This document shows positions 1-5,039 of a stretch of 5,039 nucleotides of DNA, piece by piece; within the stretch, counting starts at the first letter, position 1, and each line of letters begins with the position of its first letter. The notes under the pieces were generated by a model. That model was given only the letters and a program-made list of their open reading frames with translations, had not been told where the DNA came from and did no database searches. Source of the DNA: Acidobacteriota bacterium (lineage in GTDB: Bacteria; Acidobacteriota; Terriglobia; Terriglobales; Acidobacteriaceae); assembly GCA_021781255.1 (NCBI GenBank), contig JAJXXG010000267.1, positions 1 through 5,039 of the forward strand, written 5' to 3'. A program made the position numbers and the translations under genes.

Positions 1-2271
1 GTGCTCCGAAGCAAAGCCGGCCTCCCGCATGAGATAGATTCCTGTCTCAAGCATTGCCAGCGTTGTGGTCCCCGGCGCGGGTATCCGCAATTCAGGTTGT
101 GGGGCTGCATATCCTCCTGCGGCAAGCTCTTTGGCTACTGCCCGAGCATCCAGCAGCAAGCGCTCGCGATTCATCGTGATGCGGTCAGCCTCCGAGAAGA
201 GGCCTATGGCGCGAGCTTCTGCAGCGGATGTTGATACCTTCGCCATCGCAATCGTCTCCAGAGCCTGCTTCAGCGCCGACATGAACTCCGCCGACTGTGC
301 AAATCGTGATGGGGGATCGCGTGGGTCCGGCGTCGCAAGCGCTTCGGCCATTCGTATAGCCCTCAGCAGCAGCTCCTTTGTGCCGCCTCCAGCAGGAATC
401 AGCCCCACTCCTGCTTCCACAAGCCCTATATAGGTCTCGGCATGCGCTTGCCGCCGCGCGGCATGAAGGCACATCTCCGCACCACCCCCCAGGGTTCTGC
501 CAAATGGCGCCACCACCACCGGCCGCGGGCAGAATTTGATGGACGCAGTCATCTTCTGGAATGCCCGTATTGCTCCGTCCAACTCTTCCCAATCACCTTC
601 CTGCGCAGCCAACAAAAGCTGCAAAAGATTCGCACCGACGCTGAAATGTTCGCGGTCACCGCTCACTACAAACCCAGCGAAATCCCGCACCGCATCAGAC
701 GTGGGGTTCAACACAGATGACACCAGTGCCACTACATCGCCACCAATTGCATTCTTTGTCGAATGGAGTTCGATACAAGCAATTCCATCTCCCATATCAA
801 CAAGGGACGCGCCTGCATTGCCTTGGATGACGCTGTGTGAGCGACGAAAATCTGCCACGCGCGCGTGACCCGGATGTGGCGCCAGGGGATCCCAGTGTCC
901 GCTCACCGGGCTGTAGCACTGTGGCCCCGTCTTCGAATACCACTCAACCTGGGCCGTGTTGTGCTCTGCCTGCAGCATCGCTTCCACAACAGGCGAAACT
1001 GGTAACTGCAGAGCCTTCATTCGCTCCACGCTTGCGCTCACACCTACCGCATCCCACATTTGAAAAGGCCCAAGTTCCCAATTGAACCCGAATCGCATGG
1101 CCTCATCAATCGAAGGCGCATCATCCGAGACCTCGCCAATTCGTTCAGCGGCGAAATTCCAGACAAAGCCTAAAAACGGCCACAGGAACTTGGCGGCCCT
1201 GTCCTTTGCCGGATCGCTCGAGAGCAACAAGCGCAGCCGCTCTTCTGGCGTTGCTGCATTTTTCGCCATCTCCACGGACGGAAATGACGCCTTCGTGGCT
1301 GGACGGTACTCCATAGTATTCAGATCCAGCACCATCCGCTGTTCACGTCCATCCTCGGCGCGACTTTTCTTGTAAAAACCCTGCCCTGCCTTGTCGCCGA
1401 GCCAGCCACGCTTCACCAGTTCTGACAAAACATCTGAAAATCTCCCGAGTTGCGCTCCCTGTGGATAGTTTTTCGTCACGTGCGCCAACACATCGATGCC
1501 GACCATATCTGCAAGCCGAAACGTTCCTGTGCGTGGCCAGCCAATTGCCGGTCCAGTAAGCGTGTCTACTTCCTCAATCGTCAGTCCCTGATCGAGCATC
1601 AACTTTGCCGCTGCGAACATAACTGCCACGCCTATGCGATTAGCGATGAAGTTCGGAGTATCCTTTGCAAAAACAATCTGCTTACCGAGCATGCGGTCTG
1701 CAAATGCGGCGAATGAATGCACCAGGGTGCCATCACACTCCTGCGTCGGAATCAACTCCAGAAGGCGCATGTAGCGCGGAGGATTGAAGAAGTGCGTTCC
1801 AAAGAACCGCCTGCGATGGGTCTTCAACCTTTCCGCAATGCGGCCCACAGGCAGCCCCGATGTATTTGTCGTCAGGATTGCATGAGGTGAGAGATACGGC
1901 TCAATGCGGGCCAGCAATTCGGCCTTGATCTCAAGGTTTTCCGCAACCGCCTCAATCACCCAGTCGCAGTCTGTCAAATCTGCAAGATTGTCATCAAATG
2001 TTCCGGTCGAGATCCGCTCTATCAACGAAGACTCAAAGAGTGCAGCGGGTTTGGACTTCGCCAGAGCTGCCAACGCGTTCTGGGCCGGTGACCGGTCGCC
2101 ATGGCTTTTCGCAGGCAGATCCAACATCAGCACTGGAATGCCTGCATTCGCCAGATGTGCGGCAATCCGGGAACCCATAGTGCCAGCGCCGAGGACCGCC
2201 GCGCGCCGCACCAGAAGGGGTTCCGCTCCACTCGGGTCGTTCGCAGTCCTCTCTCTTTCTAGTGCACTCAT
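1..2271 (-). CDS. fadN: FadN-type 3-hydroxyacyl-CoA dehydrogenase / enoyl-CoA hydratase, C-terminus cut by window edge
   Basis: A bifunctional beta-oxidation enzyme of the cytoplasm: it hydrates trans-2-enoyl-CoA and oxidises the L-3-hydroxyacyl-CoA with NAD+. The frame reads 757 codons without a stop. A Rossmann nucleotide-binding domain comes first, with GAGTMG at residues 28-33 after a beta-strand. The dehydrogenase signature follows: NTSG near 136-139, THFFNPP at 159-165 (H160, the expected catalytic His), E172 as its likely partner, and FIANR at 208-212. A helical dehydrogenase C-terminal domain runs to about 420. The hydratase/isomerase (crotonase) fold starts near 485, with an oxyanion segment HFSVGAN at 542-548, GGGAE ending at E599, and E619 in LVEAGVGLIP. 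Both crotonase catalytic glutamates therefore appear present. The dehydrogenase-first order is that of FadN (YusL) and is reversed relative to E. coli FadB. FadN of Bacillus is about 790 residues, so perhaps 30-60 residues lie off the left edge. The ATG at 2271 is preceded by a strong ribosome-binding site. A thiolase and an acyl-CoA dehydrogenase are commonly downstream in this family but cannot be seen here. Confidence 0.93.
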   Translation of the reverse strand, partial: MSALERERTANDPSGAEPLLVRRAAVLGAGTMGSRIAAHLANAGIPVLMLDLPAKSHGDRSPAQNALAALAKSKPAALFESSLIERISTGTFDDNLADLTDCDWVIEAVAENLEIKAELLARIEPYLSPHAILTTNTSGLPVGRIAERLKTHRRRFFGTHFFNPPRYMRLLELIPTQECDGTLVHSFAAFADRMLGKQIVFAKDTPNFIANRIGVAVMFAAAKLMLDQGLTIEEVDTLTGPAIGWPRTGTFRLADMVGIDVLAHVTKNYPQGAQLGRFSDVLSELVKRGWLGDKAGQGFYKKSRAEDGREQRMVLDLNTMEYRPATKASFPSVEMAKNAATPEERLRLLLSSDPAKDRAAKFLWPFLGFVWNFAAERIGEVSDDAPSIDEAMRFGFNWELGPFQMWDAVGVSASVERMKALQLPVSPVVEAMLQAEHNTAQVEWYSKTGPQCYSPVSGHWDPLAPHPGHARVADFRRSHSVIQGNAGASLVDMGDGIACIELHSTKNAIGGDVVALVSSVLNPTSDAVRDFAGFVVSGDREHFSVGANLLQLLLAAQEGDWEELDGAIRAFQKMTASIKFCPRPVVVAPFGRTLGGGAEMCLHAARRQAHAETYIGLVEAGVGLIPAGGGTKELLLRAIRMAEALATPDPRDPPSRFAQSAEFMSALKQALETIAMAKVSTSAAEARAIGLFSEADRITMNRERLLLDARAVAKELAAGGYAAPQPELRIPAPGTTTLAMLETGIYLMREAGFASEH

Positions 2272-2276
2272 GCGGA

Positions 2277-2283
2277 TCCTCCC
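2277..2283 (-). promoter_or_regulatory. Ribosome-binding site of fadN
   Basis: On the minus strand the bases read GGGAGGA, with six bases between GGAGG and the ATG at 2271. This supports that start over any internal one. The site lies inside a short dyad (TGCGG / CCGCA, 2271-2286) whose loop would be AGGA in the mRNA. Confidence 0.8.
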
Positions 2284-2317
2284 GCAGATCTTTTTTCCCA
2301 CCTCAAAGTCGTTCCCG

Positions 2318-2347
2318 AGAATACGGAAGCTTACTTCGAGCGGTCAA
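2318..2347 (-). promoter_or_regulatory. Candidate sigma70-type promoter of fadN
   Basis: On the minus strand, TTGACC (2347-2342) is followed after 18 bases by TATTCT (2323-2318), matching five of six and four of six consensus bases. Transcription would begin near 2310, giving a leader of about 40 bases before the ATG at 2271. No recognised operator for a fatty-acid regulator such as FadR or FadP could be made out around it. The call is a motif match only. Confidence 0.45.
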
Positions 2348-2378
2348 ATCCCACACCCTTAACTGCGCTATGCTTGAT

Positions 2379-2404
2379 TTGGAGGTTCAGGGGTAAATCT
2401 CCAA
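2379..2404 (+). promoter_or_regulatory. Leader hairpin burying a Shine-Dalgarno-like sequence
   Basis: Bases 2379-2387 (TTGGAGGTT) can pair with 2396-2404 (AATCTCCAA): nine pairs including one G-U, closing an eight-base loop CAGGGGTA. The strong Shine-Dalgarno-like GGAGG (2381-2385) is in the 5' arm. A weaker AGGGG lies mostly in the loop. The 3' arm ends five bases before the ATG at 2410. There is no U-tract after it, so it is not a terminator. It could modulate translation of the next gene, or folding of the 3' arm could bring the loop AGGGG closer to the start codon. The pairing is visible; any function is inference. Confidence 0.4.
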
Positions 2405-2409
2405 TTTCG

Positions 2410-2883
2410 ATGACGCACTTCCCAATCACTGCTTGGCGAGCCAGCATCAGCGTGAGTGTGCTTGCCGGTGCTGTTGCAACCACGATCTGGCTCATGCTTC
2501 GCAACCGGCCGTCACCGGAGGAACAGGAGCGAGTCCGTCGCAAACAGCTCGCTCAGTCCGGCCGGCTGGTTGATGGGATGCTGCTTGATCTCTACGAGCT
2601 TGACGGGGCAGACGGTCGCGTTATCACCATGCTTGTTTTCAGCTATCGCATCGGCGGCGTCGACTATGAGTGCTCGCAGGACATCACCACACTTCTGAGC
2701 ATCATCCGTCCAGCCGATGTACGCGCAGGGTTCCCCTGCTCGGTTCGTTATCAGCCCGGCAATCCTCACAACAGCATCGTTATTGCCGAAGACTGGACGG
2801 GCCTTCGATCTGTATCCAACAGGGCACGTTCAACCACCCAATCTGCCGGGACCGGCTCAATCCCCCCAGCGCGCTCTGGCTAA
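2410..2883 (+). CDS. Small single-pass membrane protein with a DUF3592-like domain
   Basis: A 157-residue protein of unknown function. Residues about 11-30 form one hydrophobic segment (SISVSVLAGAVATTIWLML region). A charged stretch (RNRPSPEEQERVRRKQ) follows and would place the N-terminus outside and the rest in the cytoplasm by the positive-inside rule. Residues about 50-131 look like the beta-rich DUF3592 type: VDG near 54-56, the core FSYRIGGVDYECSQ at 77-90, and the family-like ending VRYQPGNPHNSIV at 112-124, which resembles the YDPxNPxxS pattern. The last 25 residues are low in hydrophobics and rich in Ser, Arg and Pro, probably disordered. The ATG at 2410 is preferred because it directly precedes the membrane segment. 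A TTG at 2374 in the same frame would add 12 residues but has no ribosome-binding site. The upstream Shine-Dalgarno sequences are oddly far away (16 and 24 bases) and sit in a hairpin. It is the first gene of a probable three-gene unit. The family is not functionally characterised. Confidence 0.72.
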   Translation: MTHFPITAWRASISVSVLAGAVATTIWLMLRNRPSPEEQERVRRKQLAQSGRLVDGMLLDLYELDGADGRVITMLVFSYRIGGVDYECSQDITTLLSIIRPADVRAGFPCSVRYQPGNPHNSIVIAEDWTGLRSVSNRARSTTQSAGTGSIPPARSG

Positions 2884-2904
2884 CAATTACTGGATTTTTA
2901 GGGG

Positions 2905-2935
2905 TTGGCGCTCGTTGCCCGAGCCCATTTACACT
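2905..2935 (+). promoter_or_regulatory. Weak candidate promoter directly before the cation transporter
   Basis: TTGGCG (2905-2910) and TACACT (2930-2935) are separated by 19 bases, a weak match with a long spacer. If used, transcription would start about at 2942, which is the A of the ATG, giving a leaderless mRNA. The competing reading is read-through from the upstream gene, with translation from an in-frame TTG at 2915 behind AGGGG (2900-2904). Confidence 0.2.
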
Positions 2936-2941
2936 TTTCAT

Positions 2942-3898
2942 ATGCACGTCCATGCCGCCCCGGCCGGACCGGGCGCTAAGAGGACACAAACCGTTCTTCG
3001 CTTCTCCCTCGTGGTCACGCTTGCTTATGTCGTGGTCACCTTTGTTGCGGGGTTGCGAGCACACTCCCTCGCCCTTCTCTCTGAGTCTGGACACAACGTC
3101 TCAGATTTCCTGGCTCTTCTGCTCAGTTTCGCCGCAGTTTATTTCCAGACACGCCCCGCAGATGATTCGCGTACCTTCGGATACCAGCGGGCAGGCGTGC
3201 TGGCAGCGTTTGTCAACGCGGCCACACTCATTGTGATATCCGCATGGATTGCCATTGAAGCCATCCACCGGCTGAGCGTTCCCGTAGCGGTTCACCCGCG
3301 CATCATGGTCATTGTTGCCGCGGCCGGCGTCCTGATGAATGGCGTCATCGCAGCACTTCTATGGGGCGTTGCTCGCGATGTAAACCTCCGCAGCGCCTTT
3401 CTTCACATGGCTGGTGATACGCTTTCCACCGCAGCGGTAATCGTTGGTGGCGCCTGCATCTTTTTCACGGGTCAATTCTGGATCGATCCGGTACTTTCGC
3501 TCCTTATTGCTGGCCTCATCGTCTGGTCCAGTGTTGGCATTATCCGTGAAACTCTCAATATCCTCCTCGAAGGCACGCCGCGCGGAGTTTCCTTAGCCCA
3601 GATTCGAGCAGGCATGGAAGCCGTTGATGGCGTTTTGAACGTGCATGACCTGCATGTCTGGAGCCTCGGTTCGCAATCGCGGGCACTGGCCTGCCACGTG
3701 ACCATCGAGGACATTCCTCCATCAGAGAGCGCGTGCATACTGGTCAAGCTCAATCACGTTCTCCACGATCACTTTTTTATCAGTCACACCACCATCCAGT
3801 TCGAGCACAAGGGATGCCAGGAATTGGACGGCTGCGTCGTTCCGATCGAGGAACTCTCAAGCAGCGCTGCTCCCGGCCAGCACGGTCACGTGCACTAG
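2942..3898 (+). CDS. Cation diffusion facilitator (CzcD/ZitB-type) zinc/divalent metal efflux transporter
   Basis: A 318-residue inner-membrane antiporter that should export Zn2+ or related divalent ions from the cytoplasm in exchange for protons. Six membrane segments fit at about 17-37, 42-68, 83-107, 119-143, 152-175 and 181-202. The transport-site residues are those of zinc-type members: H51 and D55 in helix 2 (SGHNVSD) and H155 and D159 in helix 5 (HMAGD). IDPVLSLLI at 181-189 is also typical. The cytoplasmic dimerisation domain from about 205 carries HDLHVWSL at 235-242 and SHTTIQFEH at 281-289, which hold the usual peripheral metal ligands. The usual His-rich loop between helices 4 and 5 is missing. 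Instead there are short His clusters at both ends (MHVH and HGHVH). Length is normal for the family. The start is uncertain: the ATG at 2942 has no ribosome-binding site, while an in-frame TTG at 2915, nine codons upstream, has AGGGG ten bases before it. No metal-responsive regulator gene is visible nearby. The gene lies 58 bases after the DUF3592-like gene and 19 bases before the hydrolase gene. Confidence 0.93.
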   Translation: MHVHAAPAGPGAKRTQTVLRFSLVVTLAYVVVTFVAGLRAHSLALLSESGHNVSDFLALLLSFAAVYFQTRPADDSRTFGYQRAGVLAAFVNAATLIVISAWIAIEAIHRLSVPVAVHPRIMVIVAAAGVLMNGVIAALLWGVARDVNLRSAFLHMAGDTLSTAAVIVGGACIFFTGQFWIDPVLSLLIAGLIVWSSVGIIRETLNILLEGTPRGVSLAQIRAGMEAVDGVLNVHDLHVWSLGSQSRALACHVTIEDIPPSESACILVKLNHVLHDHFFISHTTIQFEHKGCQELDGCVVPIEELSSSAAPGQHGHVH

Positions 3899-3903
3899 AA
3901 CTC

Positions 3904-3909
3904 AGGAGG
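3904..3909 (+). promoter_or_regulatory. Ribosome-binding site that fixes the TTG start of the S15 hydrolase
   Basis: AGGAGG lies five bases after the transporter stop codon and eight bases before the TTG at 3918. No ATG or GTG in that frame lies near it, and translation from the TTG begins with a good signal peptide. The unusual start codon is therefore well supported. Confidence 0.8.
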
Positions 3910-3917
3910 CTTTCATT

Positions 3918-5039
3918 TTGATCCGCCGTTGCGTATTGTCAAGCGCTCTTTCTCTCGCTCTACTTTCCCCGACGTCAACGTATTGCCTGCCTGCAGCGCA
4001 GAACGCGCAGAGTGCTTCGGTTGTACCAATTGCATCACTGGCAGGTGAATACACTGATCCGAACGCGCCCGACACGCCACTCAGCTTTTATCCCGAGAAC
4101 GGCAAACTGATTGTGGAATCCAGCCGCCAGGTTCCTGCAATTCTCAGCAGTGTATCCGCCACTGAGTTTCAAGACTCCGAATCAAAGACCCTCTACACCT
4201 TTTCAATCGATGCATCTGGACACGCTTCCGGCATGACGCTTTCTTACGAACCCGGCGTTATTTTTCAGCGCACCGGCAATCCTGCTCACCATATTTTTCA
4301 TGACTATCAGCGTTCCGAGGCAATGATTCCAATGCGGGATGGTGTGGCATTACACGCTGTCATCCTTAAGCCTTCAGATATTTCCACGCCACTGCCATTC
4401 CTCATGCAGCGCACACCTTATGGCTGCGACGGCACCACGCGTGCTTCCTTCTTTGCCAATCGCCCTCAGCTTGCCCGTGATGGCTACATTTATGTTTGCG
4501 AAGACATCCGTGGGCGATACAAAAGCGAGGGACAGTTTGTCATGATGCGCCCGCTCGCCGACCACAGTGATCCAAAAGCGATTGACGAGAGTACCGACAC
4601 CTATGACACCGTCAATTGGCTACTCAAGAATGTCTCGGGCAATAACGGTCGCGTTGGCGTTGTCGGCACCAGCTATCCCGGTTTCCTGGCGATGATGGCA
4701 GGTATCGATCCCAATCCCGCGGTAAAGGCCATCTCGCCTCAAGCCCCTATGATTGACGTTTGGATTGGAGATGATTTCTTTCACAACGGCGCATTCCGCC
4801 AGAGCTACGGCTATGACTACGTAAAGATGATGGAGACCAGCAAGGAAAACAGTAAGGTCACTTACGGCAAAGACGAGGACGGCTATAATTTCTTTCTCAA
4901 GCGCGGCTCCTTCGAGCAGGATGTCAAGAAATCCGGGTCCAAAGACCTTCCAACATGGAAGCTTTTTCTTGAACATCCGGCATATGACACGGTGTGGAGT
5001 TCGCGTGCCGTCGAATACCACCTGAACAAAGTAGCCGTC
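3918..5039 (+). CDS. Exported S15-type (CocE/NonD) alpha/beta serine hydrolase, C-terminus cut by window edge
   Basis: The first 374 residues of a hydrolase of the X-Pro dipeptidyl-peptidase S15 / CocE/NonD family, which includes cocaine esterase, alpha-amino-acid ester hydrolases and glutaryl-7-ACA acylases. These cleave esters or amides by a Ser-Asp-His triad. Residues 1-30 look like a Sec signal peptide: MIRR, a hydrophobic stretch, then Ala-rich LPAAQNA, so the enzyme is probably periplasmic or secreted. Residues about 38-120 are an extra beta-rich domain. The catalytic domain begins about 132: RTPYG at 165-169 (Y168, the likely oxyanion-hole Tyr), DIRGRYKSEG at 196-205, and the nucleophile elbow GTSYPG at 250-255 with S252. 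QAPMIDVWIGDD and FFHNGAFRQ (275-295) strongly resemble the acyl-ester hydrolase branch. The catalytic Asp, the His and the C-terminal jelly-roll domain lie beyond the right edge. The TTG start at 3918 is set by AGGAGG at 3904-3909. The gene follows the transporter by 19 bases, suggesting co-transcription. Its substrate cannot be told from this part. Confidence 0.9.
   Translation, partial: MIRRCVLSSALSLALLSPTSTYCLPAAQNAQSASVVPIASLAGEYTDPNAPDTPLSFYPENGKLIVESSRQVPAILSSVSATEFQDSESKTLYTFSIDASGHASGMTLSYEPGVIFQRTGNPAHHIFHDYQRSEAMIPMRDGVALHAVILKPSDISTPLPFLMQRTPYGCDGTTRASFFANRPQLARDGYIYVCEDIRGRYKSEGQFVMMRPLADHSDPKAIDESTDTYDTVNWLLKNVSGNNGRVGVVGTSYPGFLAMMAGIDPNPAVKAISPQAPMIDVWIGDDFFHNGAFRQSYGYDYVKMMETSKENSKVTYGKDEDGYNFFLKRGSFEQDVKKSGSKDLPTWKLFLEHPAYDTVWSSRAVEYHLNKVAV

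Noticed and set aside
65..720. Overlapping plus-strand frames (122 and 92 codons) and a 135-codon minus-strand frame in the fadN hydratase region
   Set aside because: The fadN frame is continuous here with catalytic motifs in place, and these frames have no family features.
2326..2337. GAAG-CTTA-CTTC short inverted repeat between the fadN promoter boxes, as an operator
   Set aside because: Arms of only four bases with mismatching flanks are expected by chance and match no known operator.
1904..2362. A 152-codon open frame on the plus strand opposite the fadN N-terminal domain
   Set aside because: It lies antisense to a fully supported Rossmann domain, has low-complexity Ser/Arg/Ala composition and no recognisable domain or ribosome-binding site. 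It is a shadow of fadN.
2369..2374. TATGCT as a -10 box for the plus-strand unit
   Set aside because: No acceptable -35 box lies 16-18 bases upstream and there is no proper extended -10, so a promoter for this unit could not be placed with any support.
2370..2396. An eight-codon ATG frame (MLDLEVQG, stop) in the leader of the DUF3592-like gene, as a possible leader peptide
   Set aside because: It has no ribosome-binding site and no runs of regulatory codons, and it overlaps the hairpin arm. Such short frames occur by chance.
2717..2941. Upstream extension of the transporter frame overlapping the DUF3592-like gene
   Set aside because: The 75 extra residues are Pro-rich, non-hydrophobic and unlike any CDF N-terminus, and they overlap a better-supported gene. 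Only a nine-codon extension to the TTG at 2915 is worth considering.
3978..3986. Cys23 of the S15 hydrolase as a lipoprotein attachment site
   Set aside because: The residues before the Cys are S-T-Y rather than a lipobox (L-A/S-G/A-C), and Tyr at -1 is not accepted. A standard Sec signal with cleavage in the Ala-rich stretch fits better.
4620..5021. A 133-codon minus-strand open frame opposite the S15 hydrolase
   Set aside because: It is opposite a region with clear S15 motifs (nucleophile elbow, GDD segment). The hydrophobic run is the antisense of ordinary codons.

Overview
The window (about 57% G+C by eye, with no codon-use break visible between genes) reads like a chromosomal segment of an Acidobacteriota bacterium, probably the Acidobacteriaceae/Terriglobia. 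This rests on remembered resemblance of the FadN-type beta-oxidation protein, the short DUF3592-like membrane protein and the secreted CocE/NonD hydrolase to proteins common in that group. No rRNA or marker gene confirms it, so the assignment is an inference.

Layout: four protein genes in two divergent units. On the minus strand, positions 2271 down to 1 hold one uninterrupted reading frame of 757 codons. It encodes a FadN-type bifunctional 3-hydroxyacyl-CoA dehydrogenase/enoyl-CoA hydratase and runs off the left edge. On the plus strand follow a small one-pass membrane protein with a DUF3592-like domain (2410-2883), a CDF-family zinc/cation efflux transporter (2942-3898) and the N-terminal part of an exported S15/CocE-type serine hydrolase (3918 to the right edge). 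The plus-strand genes are separated by 58 and 19 bases with no terminator-like hairpin between them, so they may form one operon.

The 138-base divergent intergenic region carries a reasonable sigma70-type promoter and a strong Shine-Dalgarno site for fadN. It also holds a 9-bp hairpin that buries the only strong Shine-Dalgarno-like sequence ahead of the DUF3592-like gene. A second small dyad covers the fadN ribosome-binding site and touches its start codon.

Working together: fadN would act in cytoplasmic fatty-acid beta-oxidation and is functionally unrelated to the plus-strand unit. The plus-strand unit joins membrane metal export to an exported hydrolase, and nothing in the sequence shows that these act in one pathway. 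I see no RNA gene, mobile element, CRISPR array or clearly new system. The points most worth a second look are the beta-rich N-terminal domain in front of the S15 hydrolase, the two hairpins over translation start regions, and the uncertain (possibly leaderless) start of the transporter.
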